From: Candidatus Handelsmanbacteria bacterium
GTDB taxonomy: Bacteria; Latescibacterota; UBA2968; UBA8231
DNA: 64,000 nucleotides
Assembly (NCBI GenBank): GCA_016867395.1
Contig: VGJS01000001.1
Location: 1 to 64,000 of the forward strand
Direction: 5' to 3'
Of this stretch, positions 27,023 through 36,181 are shown in pieces. The notes below the pieces were generated by a model, which was given only the letters and a program-made list of their open reading frames with translations, did not search any database and was not told the origin of the DNA. Position numbers and translations under genes: made by a program. Position 1 is the stretch's first letter; each line of letters starts with the position of its first letter.

Positions 27023-28591
27023 TCAGAAGGCCGAGGAAGCGTAGCGCCGGCGCAGGCGATTGCGTGCGGCGATGGCGATCAGGTTGAGGGCCAGCACGAT
27101 CCCCAATAACAGCAGGGTAGTGGTGAAGACCATCGGTCTGGCGGCCTCCACGTTGGGGGACTGGAACCCCACGTCGTAGATATGGAATCCCAGGTGCATG
27201 AACTTCCGCTCCAGGTGGAAGAAGGGCCAGACCCCGTCCAGGGGCAAGTCCGGGGCGAGTTTAACCACCCCGGTGATCATCAGGGGGGCCACCTCCCCGG
27301 CCCCCCGCGCCGTGGCCAGGATCACCCCCGTGAGGATGCCGGGCAGGGCGCTGGGCAGGACCAGCCGCCAGATCATCTGCAGCTTGGTAGAGCCCAGGGC
27401 CAGGGAGCCCTCGCGAAGTTCGCGGGGCACTGCGGCCAGACCCTCCTCGGTGGCCACGATCACCACTGGGACCGTCAGCAAGGCCAGGGTCATCGAAGCC
27501 CAGAGGATGCCGCCGGTGCCAAAGGTGGGGGAGGGTAGGGCCTCGGAGAAGAAGACTTGGTCGATGGTCCCCCCTACCCCGTAGACGAAGAACCCCAGGC
27601 CGAACATGCCAAAGACGATGGAGGGCACCCCAGCCAGGTTGTTGACGGCGACGCGGATGGCCTGGACCAAGGGCCCCTGGCCGGCGTATTCGCGCAAGTA
27701 CAGGGCCGCCACCACCCCGAAGGGCACCGCGGCCAGGCTCATCAGCACCACCATCAGCACCGTGCCGTAGAGGGCAGGAAAGATCCCCCCCTCTGTGTTG
27801 GATTCGCGCGGCTCCCCGGTCAGGAACTCCCAGGAGCGGCTCAAATACACCCCCGCCTTGGCCGGCCATCCCATCTGGTTAGGCCGGTAGGCCCGCAGGA
27901 TCTCCACTACCTTGACCTGCCGCTCCTCTCCCCCCGCCAGCCGCAGGCTAGCCACGTAGCGCTCGCTCTCGCCCCGCAACCGCCCTAATTCCTCGGCCAA
28001 GGCCTCAAAGCGGGCCTGCAACCGCTCCTGCTCAGCGCCTGGGGCCTCGTCCCCGAGCGCCCGCAACTCCTTTTCCTGCCGGGTTAGATCGGATAGTTCG
28101 CCCCGCTCCAACTCCCTGATCCGCTCCCGCTCCTCCCCAGTCAGCCCCATCAGTCGCTTCAGTTCTGCCCAACCGGCCTCCCCTTCGCCGGCCAGGGGGT
28201 GATCCCCCTCGCGCAACCCGACCAGCTCTCCATACAACTCGCCCCACTCCTGGCGTTCCAGCACCAAGGCCCCCGCCGGCAGCTCCCTTCCGGTCACCTG
28301 CGCCTCGTCCACCCACCGGAAGTCCAGGCCATAGGTGTCGCGGTTGCCCACCTTGAGCTGCACCCGCCAGGCACCCGGTGTTCCTGGGATCTCCTGGCGG
28401 GCCGTCTCCCTGCCCATCACCCGGCTGCCATCGGCCAGGTCCAGCCGCACCAGAGGGGCGGGCCAGAAATGCCCCAGCGCGTTGAAGCCGATCACCCCCA
28501 CCAGGCCGGCCACCATCAGCAGGCAGCACCCCAGGGCGCTGCCAGTCACCCAGATGAAGGGGTCGCCGCTCTTCCAGAAGCCCGGTCTCAT
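27023..28591 (-). CDS. pstA: Phosphate ABC transporter permease PstA, long form
   Basis: 522 residues, well above the about 290 of E. coli PstA. After the first membrane helix (about 15-40) there is a periplasmic insert of about 200 residues, including a charged coiled-coil-like stretch ([18 protein letters not shown]). The standard permease core follows with the EAA-like loop [20 protein letters not shown]. Long PstA forms are known to accompany long PstC forms. ATG at 28591 overlaps the pstC stop by 4 bases. Confidence 0.92.
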   Translation of the reverse strand: MRPGFWKSGDPFIWVTGSALGCCLLMVAGLVGVIGFNALGHFWPAPLVRLDLADGSRVMGRETARQEIPGTPGAWRVQLKVGNRDTYGLDFRWVDEAQVTGRELPAGALVLERQEWGELYGELVGLREGDHPLAGEGEAGWAELKRLMGLTGEERERIRELERGELSDLTRQEKELRALGDEAPGAEQERLQARFEALAEELGRLRGESERYVASLRLAGGEERQVKVVEILRAYRPNQMGWPAKAGVYLSRSWEFLTGEPRESNTEGGIFPALYGTVLMVVLMSLAAVPFGVVAALYLREYAGQGPLVQAIRVAVNNLAGVPSIVFGMFGLGFFVYGVGGTIDQVFFSEALPSPTFGTGGILWASMTLALLTVPVVIVATEEGLAAVPRELREGSLALGSTKLQMIWRLVLPSALPGILTGVILATARGAGEVAPLMITGVVKLAPDLPLDGVWPFFHLERKFMHLGFHIYDVGFQSPNVEAARPMVFTTTLLLLGIVLALNLIAIAARNRLRRRYASSAF

Positions 28592-30789
28592 AGGCGGCTG
28601 TACTTGTCCCGCAGGCGCTGGCGCACCACTTCCGCGACGGTGTTGATCACAAAGGTGATGGCGAAGAGGAGCAGACCGCTGAGGAACAACACCCGGTACA
28701 GGCTGCTGGAATGCGGGGCTTCGGGCAATTCCACGGCGATGTTGGCGGAGATGGCCCGCAGGCCGTTGAAGAGGCTCCAGTCGGTGATGGGGGTGTTGCC
28801 GGTGGCCATCAGCACCACCATCGTCTCCCCCACGGCCCGGCCAAAGCCGATCATGGTGGCCGAGAAGATGCCCGGCAGGGCCATGGGCAGCACCACCTTC
28901 ACCGCGGTCTGCCAGGGGGTGGCGCCCAGGGCCAGGGAGCCGGCCCGCAGGTGGGCGGGCACGGTGGAGAGGGCGTCCTCGCAGATGGTGAAGATCAGGG
29001 GCACGATGGCAAAACCCATGGCAAAACCGACCACCATGCTGTTGCGCTGCTCGTACCGGGTCGCCGCGCTGAGCCACTGGCGCAGATCCCCGCTAAAGAA
29101 GAACCTCTCCACCAGGGGGCCAACTACCCCAAAGGCGAGGAATCCGGCGGCCAACACCAAACCCGTCAGCAAAGCCAACTCGGCCCGGGGCCCCAGCCAG
29201 CGCAGCCGTGCGGCGGGCAGTTGGGCCTTGACCCAGGCCGCTGCTAGCACCATCAGGGGGAGCAGCAGCAGAAAAAAGAACACCCCGTCGAGCCCCTTCT
29301 CTAAGAGCGGGGCCAGCCACAGGCCGGCGAGGAAACCGAGGATCACGCTGGGCAGGGAGGCCATCACCTCCACGGCCGGCTTGACCACCTGCCTCAGTCC
29401 GGGAGAGGCGAATTCGGCGGTGTAGAGGGCGGCCAGCACCGCCAGGGGCAGGGCAAAGAGCAGGGCGTAGCAGGTGCCCTTGAGGGTGCCGAAGAGCAGG
29501 GGCACCAGGCTGAATTTCGGTTCAAAATCGTCGGATCCGCCGGTGGACTGCCAAACATAGGTCGGCTCCGGGTACCCCTCGTACCAGACCTCGCCAAAGA
29601 GGGTCTGCCAGGTCACGTCCGGATGCGGGTTGTCCAGGGAGAAGCGGTGGAGTTCCCCGCCCCGACCCAGGACCAGAAAGCCATTGGCCTTGGGGGCAAA
29701 GAACAGGGCCTGCACCCCAGAGGGGTCCGCAGGGCGTTCGATATAGGTTTCGCCAGTGGTGACGTGGTGCAGGGCCACCTTGCCCCCGGCGTCGGCGCTG
29801 AGGAACTGCCGGTCCCGCCAGGAGTGGGCAAAGGCCGTGACCGGGTGGGCGTGGGCGGCGAAACGATGCACCATCTGGAACTGCCGCCCCTGCCCCTGGC
29901 CCACCTTGAAGCAGACCCCCACCTGCCCGGATGCATCCCCCACGGCCACCGAGTTCTCGCCGAGGATGAAACCAAGGGCCGTCACCGGCGAAGTACTGGC
30001 CCGGAAAGCCCCCTGCCACACCGGCTCCTCCCCCACCTCTCCAAGGGCCCACTCCCACAACTCCCCCTGGTCGGTGCCGATCAGCAGGTGCCGGCCCCGC
30101 CGGTCCAGGAGCAGCGCGGTGGGCCGGCCCTGGGCGGGCGCAGACAAAGACCAGCGGTGCTCCTCCACCGGGCCGGGCCCCAGCAGCCCCTCGCGCTGGG
30201 AGCGCCGGGCCACCACCACGGCCCCCTCCTGGGTGAGGCCGGCGGCGCTGAAACGCGAGTCCCCATCGTGGCGCAGCGCCACCTGGACCAGTGGGCCGGC
30301 CCCCAGGGACAGGGGCGCCCCGAAGCGCAGGCGGGTTTCGATGCGGCGTTGCCCTTCGGCAAAGTGCGGATCAAAGCCAAAGGTGGCGGGCAGGAGGCGA
30401 CCGTCGGCCAGGGCCAGCCCCAGCACCCCGTCCTCTGGGGCTAGGGCCGCGGCCACTACCTTCGACGAGTCAAGCGCCTCCGGCCGGTTGAGACCCAGGG
30501 AGGCCCCGCCCGCCAACTGCCGGAACTCGGCGCCGGTGCTTCCGCCTGTCAGAACCACCTCGCCGTAGGGGTCCATGGCCGCAACCAGCACCCCCGGCCC
30601 CAGGCTCAGCGAGGCGCCGGGTTCCACCCTGGCCCCCTGGATCAGGGGCAGGGACTCGCGGGCGATGAAGAGGAAGATGCCCAGAACCGCGGCGATCACC
30701 CCCACCCCACCCAGGGCGATAAGGTAGCGCCCGAGCCGGTCGAACAACCTGGCCCGGGCGCCTACGGTTCTTTGGCTGAGATTGGACAA
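28588..30789 (-). CDS. pstC: Phosphate ABC transporter permease PstC, long form
   Basis: 733 residues against about 320 in E. coli. The first helix (about 24-45) is followed by a soluble periplasmic insert of roughly 350 residues that reads like a beta-propeller/WD40-like domain (repeats such as LLDRRGRHLLIGTDQGELWEWAL, split after DQGE, and SWRDRQFLSADAGGKVALHH from about 330). The permease core has AHLRAGSLALGATPWQTAVK. The most likely start is TTG at 30789; no ATG lies nearby. The stop overlaps pstA by 4 bases. The insert may sense or bind a periplasmic partner (inference). Confidence 0.9.
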   Translation of the reverse strand: MSNLSQRTVGARARLFDRLGRYLIALGGVGVIAAVLGIFLFIARESLPLIQGARVEPGASLSLGPGVLVAAMDPYGEVVLTGGSTGAEFRQLAGGASLGLNRPEALDSSKVVAAALAPEDGVLGLALADGRLLPATFGFDPHFAEGQRRIETRLRFGAPLSLGAGPLVQVALRHDGDSRFSAAGLTQEGAVVVARRSQREGLLGPGPVEEHRWSLSAPAQGRPTALLLDRRGRHLLIGTDQGELWEWALGEVGEEPVWQGAFRASTSPVTALGFILGENSVAVGDASGQVGVCFKVGQGQGRQFQMVHRFAAHAHPVTAFAHSWRDRQFLSADAGGKVALHHVTTGETYIERPADPSGVQALFFAPKANGFLVLGRGGELHRFSLDNPHPDVTWQTLFGEVWYEGYPEPTYVWQSTGGSDDFEPKFSLVPLLFGTLKGTCYALLFALPLAVLAALYTAEFASPGLRQVVKPAVEVMASLPSVILGFLAGLWLAPLLEKGLDGVFFFLLLLPLMVLAAAWVKAQLPAARLRWLGPRAELALLTGLVLAAGFLAFGVVGPLVERFFFSGDLRQWLSAATRYEQRNSMVVGFAMGFAIVPLIFTICEDALSTVPAHLRAGSLALGATPWQTAVKVVLPMALPGIFSATMIGFGRAVGETMVVLMATGNTPITDWSLFNGLRAISANIAVELPEAPHSSSLYRVLFLSGLLLFAITFVINTVAEVVRQRLRDKYSRL

Positions 30790-30804
30790 GGGTCTGGGAT
30801 ATCC

Positions 30805-31776
30805 CTATTTGGCCGAGAGTTTGGCCAGTTCTTTTTGTGCCACCTCGAAGGGAACGGGCATGTAGCCGTCCTTGATCACGATCTCCTGCCCTTCCTTGGA
30901 AAATACGAACTTGCCGAACTCCCGCACCAGCGGATCGAGTTCCTTGCCCGGCGCCTTGTTGATATAGAGGTAGAGGAAGCGGCCCAGGGGGTAGGCGCCC
31001 TCCATGACGTTTTGGAGGTTTGCTTCCTTGAAGGGCTGGCCCTCCTTGGCGGCCAGGGGCAGGGCGCGCACCCCGGAGGTGATGTAGCCGATGCCGCTGT
31101 AGCCGATGCCGAAGCGGTCCGTGGTGATGCCCTGGACCACCGAGGCCGAACCGGGCTGTTCTTTCACCTCATCCTTGAAATCCCCCTTGGCCAGGGCGTG
31201 GTCCTTGAAAAACCCGTAGGTGCCGGAGGCCGAGTTGCGGCCGTAGAGGCTGATCTTGGCCGCGGCCCGATCCCCCTGGAGCCCCAACTGACCCCAGGTA
31301 TTGATATCCGCGGCCGCCCCGCCCTTGCGGGTCTTGGAGAAGATGGCGTCCACCTGCTGCATACTCAGACCCTGAACCGGGTTGTCCTTGTTGACGAAGA
31401 CGGCCAGGGCGTCCAGCGAGGTCCCCAGTTCCGTGGGTTTGTACCCGAACTTGGCCTCGAACTGGTCGATCTCGGTGGATTTCATCGAGCGCGACATGGG
31501 GCCGAACTGGGCGGTGCCCTCGATCAGCGCCGGAGGTGCGGTGCTGGACCCCTTGCCTTCGATCTGGATGGTGACGTTGGGGTAGAACTTCCTGAAGCCC
31601 TCCAGCCAGAGGGTCATCAGGTTGTTCATCGTATCTGAACCGATGCTGTTGGCATAGCCCGAGACCCCTGAGGTCTTGGCGTAGGGCTGGTACCGGGCAT
31701 CGACGGAGGGAGCCTGAGCCTGGAGGGCGCTGGCCACCAGGACCCCGGCCGCCGCAAGGGTAAGGATGCTGTGCAT
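30805..31776 (-). CDS. pstS: Periplasmic phosphate-binding protein
   Basis: 323 residues with a signal peptide (MHSILTLAAAGVLVASALQA). Phosphate-binding segments: VSGYANSIGSDTMNNLM near the mature N-terminus, GTAQFGPMSRSM, and GRNSASGTYGFFKD. It feeds phosphate to PstCAB. ATG at 31776 has AAGGAG 7 bases upstream; a longer start at 31815 lacks a signal-peptide context. A 10-base palindrome GGGATATCCC (30796-30805) covers the stop codon. Confidence 0.95.
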   Translation of the reverse strand: MHSILTLAAAGVLVASALQAQAPSVDARYQPYAKTSGVSGYANSIGSDTMNNLMTLWLEGFRKFYPNVTIQIEGKGSSTAPPALIEGTAQFGPMSRSMKSTEIDQFEAKFGYKPTELGTSLDALAVFVNKDNPVQGLSMQQVDAIFSKTRKGGAAADINTWGQLGLQGDRAAAKISLYGRNSASGTYGFFKDHALAKGDFKDEVKEQPGSASVVQGITTDRFGIGYSGIGYITSGVRALPLAAKEGQPFKEANLQNVMEGAYPLGRFLYLYINKAPGKELDPLVREFGKFVFSKEGQEIVIKDGYMPVPFEVAQKELAKLSAK

Positions 31777-31888
31777 GGGTTGCTCCTTTGCTGGGGATGG
31801 TTGGGCGCCATCCAACGCCGCTGCTCAAACTGCGCTGACTGCGCGGTGATATGGCGACAGCCAAGTGACGTCTCGGTGTACTCGGAAC

Positions 31889-32851
31889 TCAGAATTCAAA
31901 GAAGCCGGTGAGGCGGGGGGTCAGCTCGGCGTCCTTGCCGCTGTCCTGGAACAAGGTAACGCGCAGGTTGGGCATCAGGTGCAGGTCCTTGGCCAGGGCC
32001 CAGTCCAGCCCGCCGATCAGCAGGGTCTCCTGGTCGTCCTCCGCGTCCCCGTTGGGCTCGTACAGATCGGCCCGGACAAACACCTTCTTGCCCTCCCCCA
32101 CTGGTTTGGCCCCAAAGACCGACACCCCAAAGCCCTTCTGGTCTTCGCCGTCGGCAGCCGTCTTCTTGTCGATGCGGTAGAAACCCTCTACCCCGCCGTG
32201 GAACCCCTCCCCGCTCTTGCTGACAAACCCGGCCAGGGTGGTCTGGTCCTTCCCGCCCTTCTGGGGCTGCATGTCGGCGTAGAGCTTGGCGTCCAGCCCC
32301 CCCACCTTGGTGAGGGCCTGCACCGCCACCTTCTTGTCGTTGTCGGACTCGGCCGAGTAGCCATTGCCGTTGCTGAGCATCAGGGACAGGCTCGACGAGC
32401 CCCCCAATTTGCGGGTCCAGCTGAGCCCCAGGTCCACGGCCGTGCCCTTGGCATGCAAGTCCATGATGGTCTTTTCGATAGGACGGTAACCCCAGACCTT
32501 TTCCTGCAGGGCCCAGGTCAGGGTGGGGACCAGACCGGCGCTGATAGAGCCCTGAGCCTGCTTCCAGGTGATCCCGCACTCCTTCACGTAGGGGATCATG
32601 CGCTCCCGCTTGCCAAAGCCGGCGTCGTTGGCCTCCAGCCGGAAACGGCCGCTCACCTTATCGCTCCACTTGGCGTCGTAGGTGAAGTAGATGCGGTTGA
32701 AGCGGAAGCCGTTCTGCTTCTCGGCCGGGCCGCTCAGGTTGTAGTAGTAGTCCCCGACCATGTAGCCGCTGATCTTGCCCTCTGCCGCCAGGGCCGGCAG
32801 GGCGAGTCCCCCCAGCAGAGCCATGCTCAGGATCGCGGTTTTCAGTCTCAT
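31889..32851 (-). CDS. Outer-membrane beta-barrel porin of the Pho cluster
   Basis: 320 residues with a signal peptide (MRLKTAILSMALLGGLALPALA) and alternating beta strands up to a C-terminal phenylalanine (LTGFFEF), the mark of a BamA-inserted barrel. Position at the head of the pst operon and length suggest a phosphate-inducible porin (OprO/P-like role), but I do not see specific homology. Strong ribosome-binding site AAGGAGGGAAGG. The Pho-box-like array lies about 70-110 bases upstream. Confidence 0.75.
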   Translation of the reverse strand: MRLKTAILSMALLGGLALPALAAEGKISGYMVGDYYYNLSGPAEKQNGFRFNRIYFTYDAKWSDKVSGRFRLEANDAGFGKRERMIPYVKECGITWKQAQGSISAGLVPTLTWALQEKVWGYRPIEKTIMDLHAKGTAVDLGLSWTRKLGGSSSLSLMLSNGNGYSAESDNDKKVAVQALTKVGGLDAKLYADMQPQKGGKDQTTLAGFVSKSGEGFHGGVEGFYRIDKKTAADGEDQKGFGVSVFGAKPVGEGKKVFVRADLYEPNGDAEDDQETLLIGGLDWALAKDLHLMPNLRVTLFQDSGKDAELTPRLTGFFEF

Positions 32852-33143
32852 CCTTCCCTCCTTTTCAGGTGTTTGAGATAATTTCCAAATGTTTCTTATT
32901 CAAGAAGGTACCCGCAACGTGTTACGGGCCGCGGCCGGAATTGTTACGGTTTGATGACAATCGATCTATTTGTTTTAACGTTGTGCGGGCCGATTATGAA
33001 CCCCCGGCGAATCCCATTGTGACGGTCAGCCGATTCCCCGGCGTGGCGCCGATGTTTTTTTCGAGGTACCGACACGGGACCGTAACCCCATCCCAACAAA
33101 TCCCCCCTATGATTGTTGCACCACATCCATAGGAGGGGAGCTA
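32852..33143. other. Divergent intergenic control region of porin and TonB receptor
   Basis: 292 bases of clearly AT-richer DNA without a gene. It holds the Pho-box-like array (32921-32960). Towards the receptor gene there is a weak promoter candidate, TTGATG at 32951-32956 with TTTAAC at 32974-32979 (17-base spacer), overlapping the Pho-box array. Confidence 0.6.
32921..32960 (-). promoter_or_regulatory. Pho-box-like array upstream of the porin/pst operon
   Basis: On the minus strand TTGTCAT (32954-32960), CCGTAAC (32943-32949) and again CCGTAAC (32921-32927) sit at steps of 11 and 22 bases. PhoB half-sites (CTGTCAT-like) repeat every 11 bases, so periodicity and the first site fit; the CCGTAAC sites match only partly. 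The presence of phoB and pst genes downstream supports the reading. Confidence 0.45.
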
Positions 33144-36017
33144 ATGCACCAACCGAATCGGCACTTTGCCCTGTCACTTTTTCTTTTGCTTTTTGCCATC
33201 CTCACCCCAGGAACAGCCCCTGCCCAAAGCCCCGGCGGCTCGATCCAGGGAAAGGTGGTGGATGCCCAGACCGGGGAGCCACTGACCGGCGCCTACGTCT
33301 TCCTCGCCGGCACCCAGGTCGGCGCCGTCTGCGATTTTGAGGGCCGGTACGCCCTGAAAAACGTGGCCCCCGGCACCTACACCCTGACCAGTTCCATGAT
33401 CGGCTACAACCGTATCACCATCGAGAAGGTAACGGTCACCGCCGGCAAAGGGGCCAAACTCGACCTGAGCCTAAATCCCGAGGCCATCAGCACCGAGGAG
33501 GTGGTGATCGAGGCCCAGGCCCTGCGCAGCACCGAGGCGGCCCTGCTCAAGGAACGCCAGAAGGCCGCGGCGGTCAGCGACGCCATCAGCACCGAGCAGA
33601 TCTCCCGCTCGGGCAGCAGCGACGCGGCCGAGGCCATGACCCACGTCACTGGCGCCGCGGTGGAAGGGGGGCGCTACGTGGTGATCCGCGGCCTGGGGGA
33701 CCGCTACAGCGCCGTGCAGCTCAACGGCACCACCCTCCCCAGCGCCGACCCGGACAAGCGGGCCGTGGCCATGGACCTCTTCCCCGCCGGCCTGCTGGAG
33801 AACATCGTCACCGTCAAGACCTTCACCCCGGACCGGCCGGGCAGTTTCACCGGCGGGGCGGTGGACATCGGCACCCGTAGCTTCCCCGAGGCCCTGAGCC
33901 TGTCCCTGTCGGCCTCGACCACCTACAACCCCCAGGTCAGCTTCAAGGAGGGGTATCTCTCTTATGAAGGGGGAAAACTGGATTGGCTGGGGGTGGACGA
34001 CGGCAGCCGCGATCTGCCCAAGGCCGTGGCCACCAGCGGCGAGGTGCCCGACATCGGCGCGGCGTACACCGACGCCCAGAAGGCCCGCGCCCTCGACCGG
34101 CTCTCCAAGTCCTTCTCGCCGGTGATGGCCCCCACTTCCAAGAAAGGCCCTCTGAACCAAAGTTACAGCGCCTCGGTGGGCGGGCAGCCTTCCCTGTGGG
34201 ATCGTCCTCTGGGCCTGCTGGGCACCCTCACCTACGCGCGGGACCACAGCTCCTACGGCGACGGCCTCGCCGCCCGCTGGAAACTGACGGGTCGGGTCTC
34301 CCAGGTGGACGAACTGACCAACAACTACGCCCTGACCGATCACCGCAGCAACGACGCCGTGCTCTGGGGGGGGCTGCTCACCGCCTCGTACAAGCCACAT
34401 CCCAACCACGAACTCTCCCTCACCTCGATGCTCAACCACAGCAGCGACAACACCGCGCGGTACCTCACCGGGAATTTCCCGCGCGACCTGGACGAGGGCG
34501 CCATCTACGAGACGCGGGTGTTGCACTTCTCCGAGCGCCGCCTCGGCTCCCTCCAGGGCAAGGGCAAACACCAGTTGCCTGGCCTGTTCCGCTTCGAGTG
34601 GAGCGTCTCCTCCTCCGAGTCCAGCCTGGAGGAACCGGACCTGCGCTTCTTCACCAACAACTACACCGTCTCCGAGCGGGCCGCCGGCCTGGACACCTTC
34701 TACGCCATCCAGACCTCCATCTACCCCACCCCCACCCGCTATTTCCGCGACCTGGAGGAGAGCAACCGCGAATTCCAGGCCGATCTTTCCCGGCCCCTGG
34801 GGCTGTGGAATGGCTTGGTGGGCTCGCTGAAAACCGGCGGGGCTGCCCTCTCCGTGGAGCGGACCTTTGCCGAGGAGCGCTACGAGTTCCGCCAGGACCA
34901 GGCCCGGTACGATGGTGATCCCTCCCTCTTCTTCTCCGACGCCACCATGGGGCTGGTGGACAGCACCGGCACCCTGTACCAGTTTGGCAACTTCCTGCAG
35001 GACGCCACCCAGTCGGCCAACAACTACAGCGGCCAGCAGCGGATCTGGGCCGGGTACCTGATGGCGGATCTGCCCCTCTCGCCCGCCCTGCGCCTGATCG
35101 GCGGGGCCAGGGCCGAGGGCACGGACCTGGAGGTGCGCAGCGCCGATCCCTCCGTGGCCGAGGGCCGGTTGGAGGTCACCGACCTGCTGCCCTCGCTCAA
35201 CCTGGTCTATCAGCTCCGGCCCACCATGAACCTGCGCGCCGCGTACGGCCGCACCCTGGCCCGCCCCACCTTCCGCGAGCTGGCCCCCTACGCCTCCTTC
35301 GATTTTGTCGGGGATTTCATCCTGATCGGCAACCGCGACCTGAACCGCACCCTGGTGGACAACTACGATCTGCGCTGGGAGTGGTTCCGCCAACCCGGCG
35401 AGCTGTACGCGGCGAGCCTGTTCCTCAAGGAGTTCGACCAGCCCATCGAGAGGGCCATCCTCACCGACAACGGCGAGGTGCAGTTCCAGAACGTCGAGGA
35501 AGCCCGGGTCGCCGGGGTGGAAGTGGAGAGCCGCCAGGGCCTTGCGCCCCTGGGGCCGCGCTTCCGCAACCTCGCCGTGGGGGCCAACCTCTCCCTCATC
35601 CACTCGGAGGTGTCGATCCCGGCCAACGAGCTGGCCATCCGCCGCACCCTGGACCCCAATGCCAAGGCACGGCGCTCCCTCCAGGGGCAATCACCTTACC
35701 TGCTCAACCTGGACCTGGGCTACGACCATCCGGGCACAGGGCTGTCGGCCGGCCTGTACTTCAACCTCTTCGGGGACCGCCTCTCCGAGGTGGGCCTGGG
35801 CGGCACCCCGGACGTCACCGAAAAGGCCCATGGCACCCTGGACCTCACCGCCTCGACGCCGGTGGGTGGCGGCTATCGGCTCAAGTTCTCGGCCTCCAAC
35901 CTGCTCGACCAGGCCAACCGCGAGGTGTATCGCTACAAGGGGCAGGAGTTCACCGCCCAGGAGTACCAGAGCGGCCGCTCCTTCTCCGTGGGGCTGAGTC
36001 ACAAGTTCGACCGTTGA
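33144..36017 (+). CDS. TonB-dependent outer-membrane receptor
   Basis: 957 residues. Signal peptide (ending about 28), a CarboxypepD_reg-like beta-sandwich (about 33-115; GSIQGKVVDAQTGEPLTGAYVFL), a plug domain (about 120-260; VIRGLGDRYSAVQLNGTTLPS), and a long beta-barrel with LRAAYGRTLARPTFRELAP, ending KFDR. Such receptors take up large or scarce ligands with energy from TonB. Strong site AGGAGGGGAG before the ATG at 33144. Being divergent from the Pho-controlled porin, it may import a phosphorus compound (inference). A terminator follows. Confidence 0.92.
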   Translation: MHQPNRHFALSLFLLLFAILTPGTAPAQSPGGSIQGKVVDAQTGEPLTGAYVFLAGTQVGAVCDFEGRYALKNVAPGTYTLTSSMIGYNRITIEKVTVTAGKGAKLDLSLNPEAISTEEVVIEAQALRSTEAALLKERQKAAAVSDAISTEQISRSGSSDAAEAMTHVTGAAVEGGRYVVIRGLGDRYSAVQLNGTTLPSADPDKRAVAMDLFPAGLLENIVTVKTFTPDRPGSFTGGAVDIGTRSFPEALSLSLSASTTYNPQVSFKEGYLSYEGGKLDWLGVDDGSRDLPKAVATSGEVPDIGAAYTDAQKARALDRLSKSFSPVMAPTSKKGPLNQSYSASVGGQPSLWDRPLGLLGTLTYARDHSSYGDGLAARWKLTGRVSQVDELTNNYALTDHRSNDAVLWGGLLTASYKPHPNHELSLTSMLNHSSDNTARYLTGNFPRDLDEGAIYETRVLHFSERRLGSLQGKGKHQLPGLFRFEWSVSSSESSLEEPDLRFFTNNYTVSERAAGLDTFYAIQTSIYPTPTRYFRDLEESNREFQADLSRPLGLWNGLVGSLKTGGAALSVERTFAEERYEFRQDQARYDGDPSLFFSDATMGLVDSTGTLYQFGNFLQDATQSANNYSGQQRIWAGYLMADLPLSPALRLIGGARAEGTDLEVRSADPSVAEGRLEVTDLLPSLNLVYQLRPTMNLRAAYGRTLARPTFRELAPYASFDFVGDFILIGNRDLNRTLVDNYDLRWEWFRQPGELYAASLFLKEFDQPIERAILTDNGEVQFQNVEEARVAGVEVESRQGLAPLGPRFRNLAVGANLSLIHSEVSIPANELAIRRTLDPNAKARRSLQGQSPYLLNLDLGYDHPGTGLSAGLYFNLFGDRLSEVGLGGTPDVTEKAHGTLDLTASTPVGGGYRLKFSASNLLDQANREVYRYKGQEFTAQEYQSGRSFSVGLSHKFDR

Positions 36018-36020
36018 AAC

Positions 36021-36062
36021 ACAAAAACCGGGGCGCCCGACCTTTGGCGCCCCGGTTTTTGT
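36021..36062. terminator. Strong intrinsic terminator after the TonB receptor
   Basis: A 17-bp stem (36021-36037 with 36046-36062) with an 8-base loop; the arms run from A5 through CCGGGGCGCC, so a T run follows the GC core on either strand. It ends the receptor transcript 3 bases after the stop codon. Confidence 0.9.
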
Positions 36063-36181
36063 AACCTCCTCTTCATCTGCCCGCCACTCCCCCGCCACCC
36101 CCCCCCCTTAATCTTATATCGCCAGTCGCCACACGCGCCCAGGGCGTGTGTGATCACCACCCCAACCCAAAGGAGGTTTTC

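Noticed and set aside
36130-36150. Hairpin CACACGC/GCGTGTG upstream of the surface-protein gene as a riboswitch or terminator
   Set aside because: A 7-bp stem without a T run or further structure; nothing supports a regulatory role.
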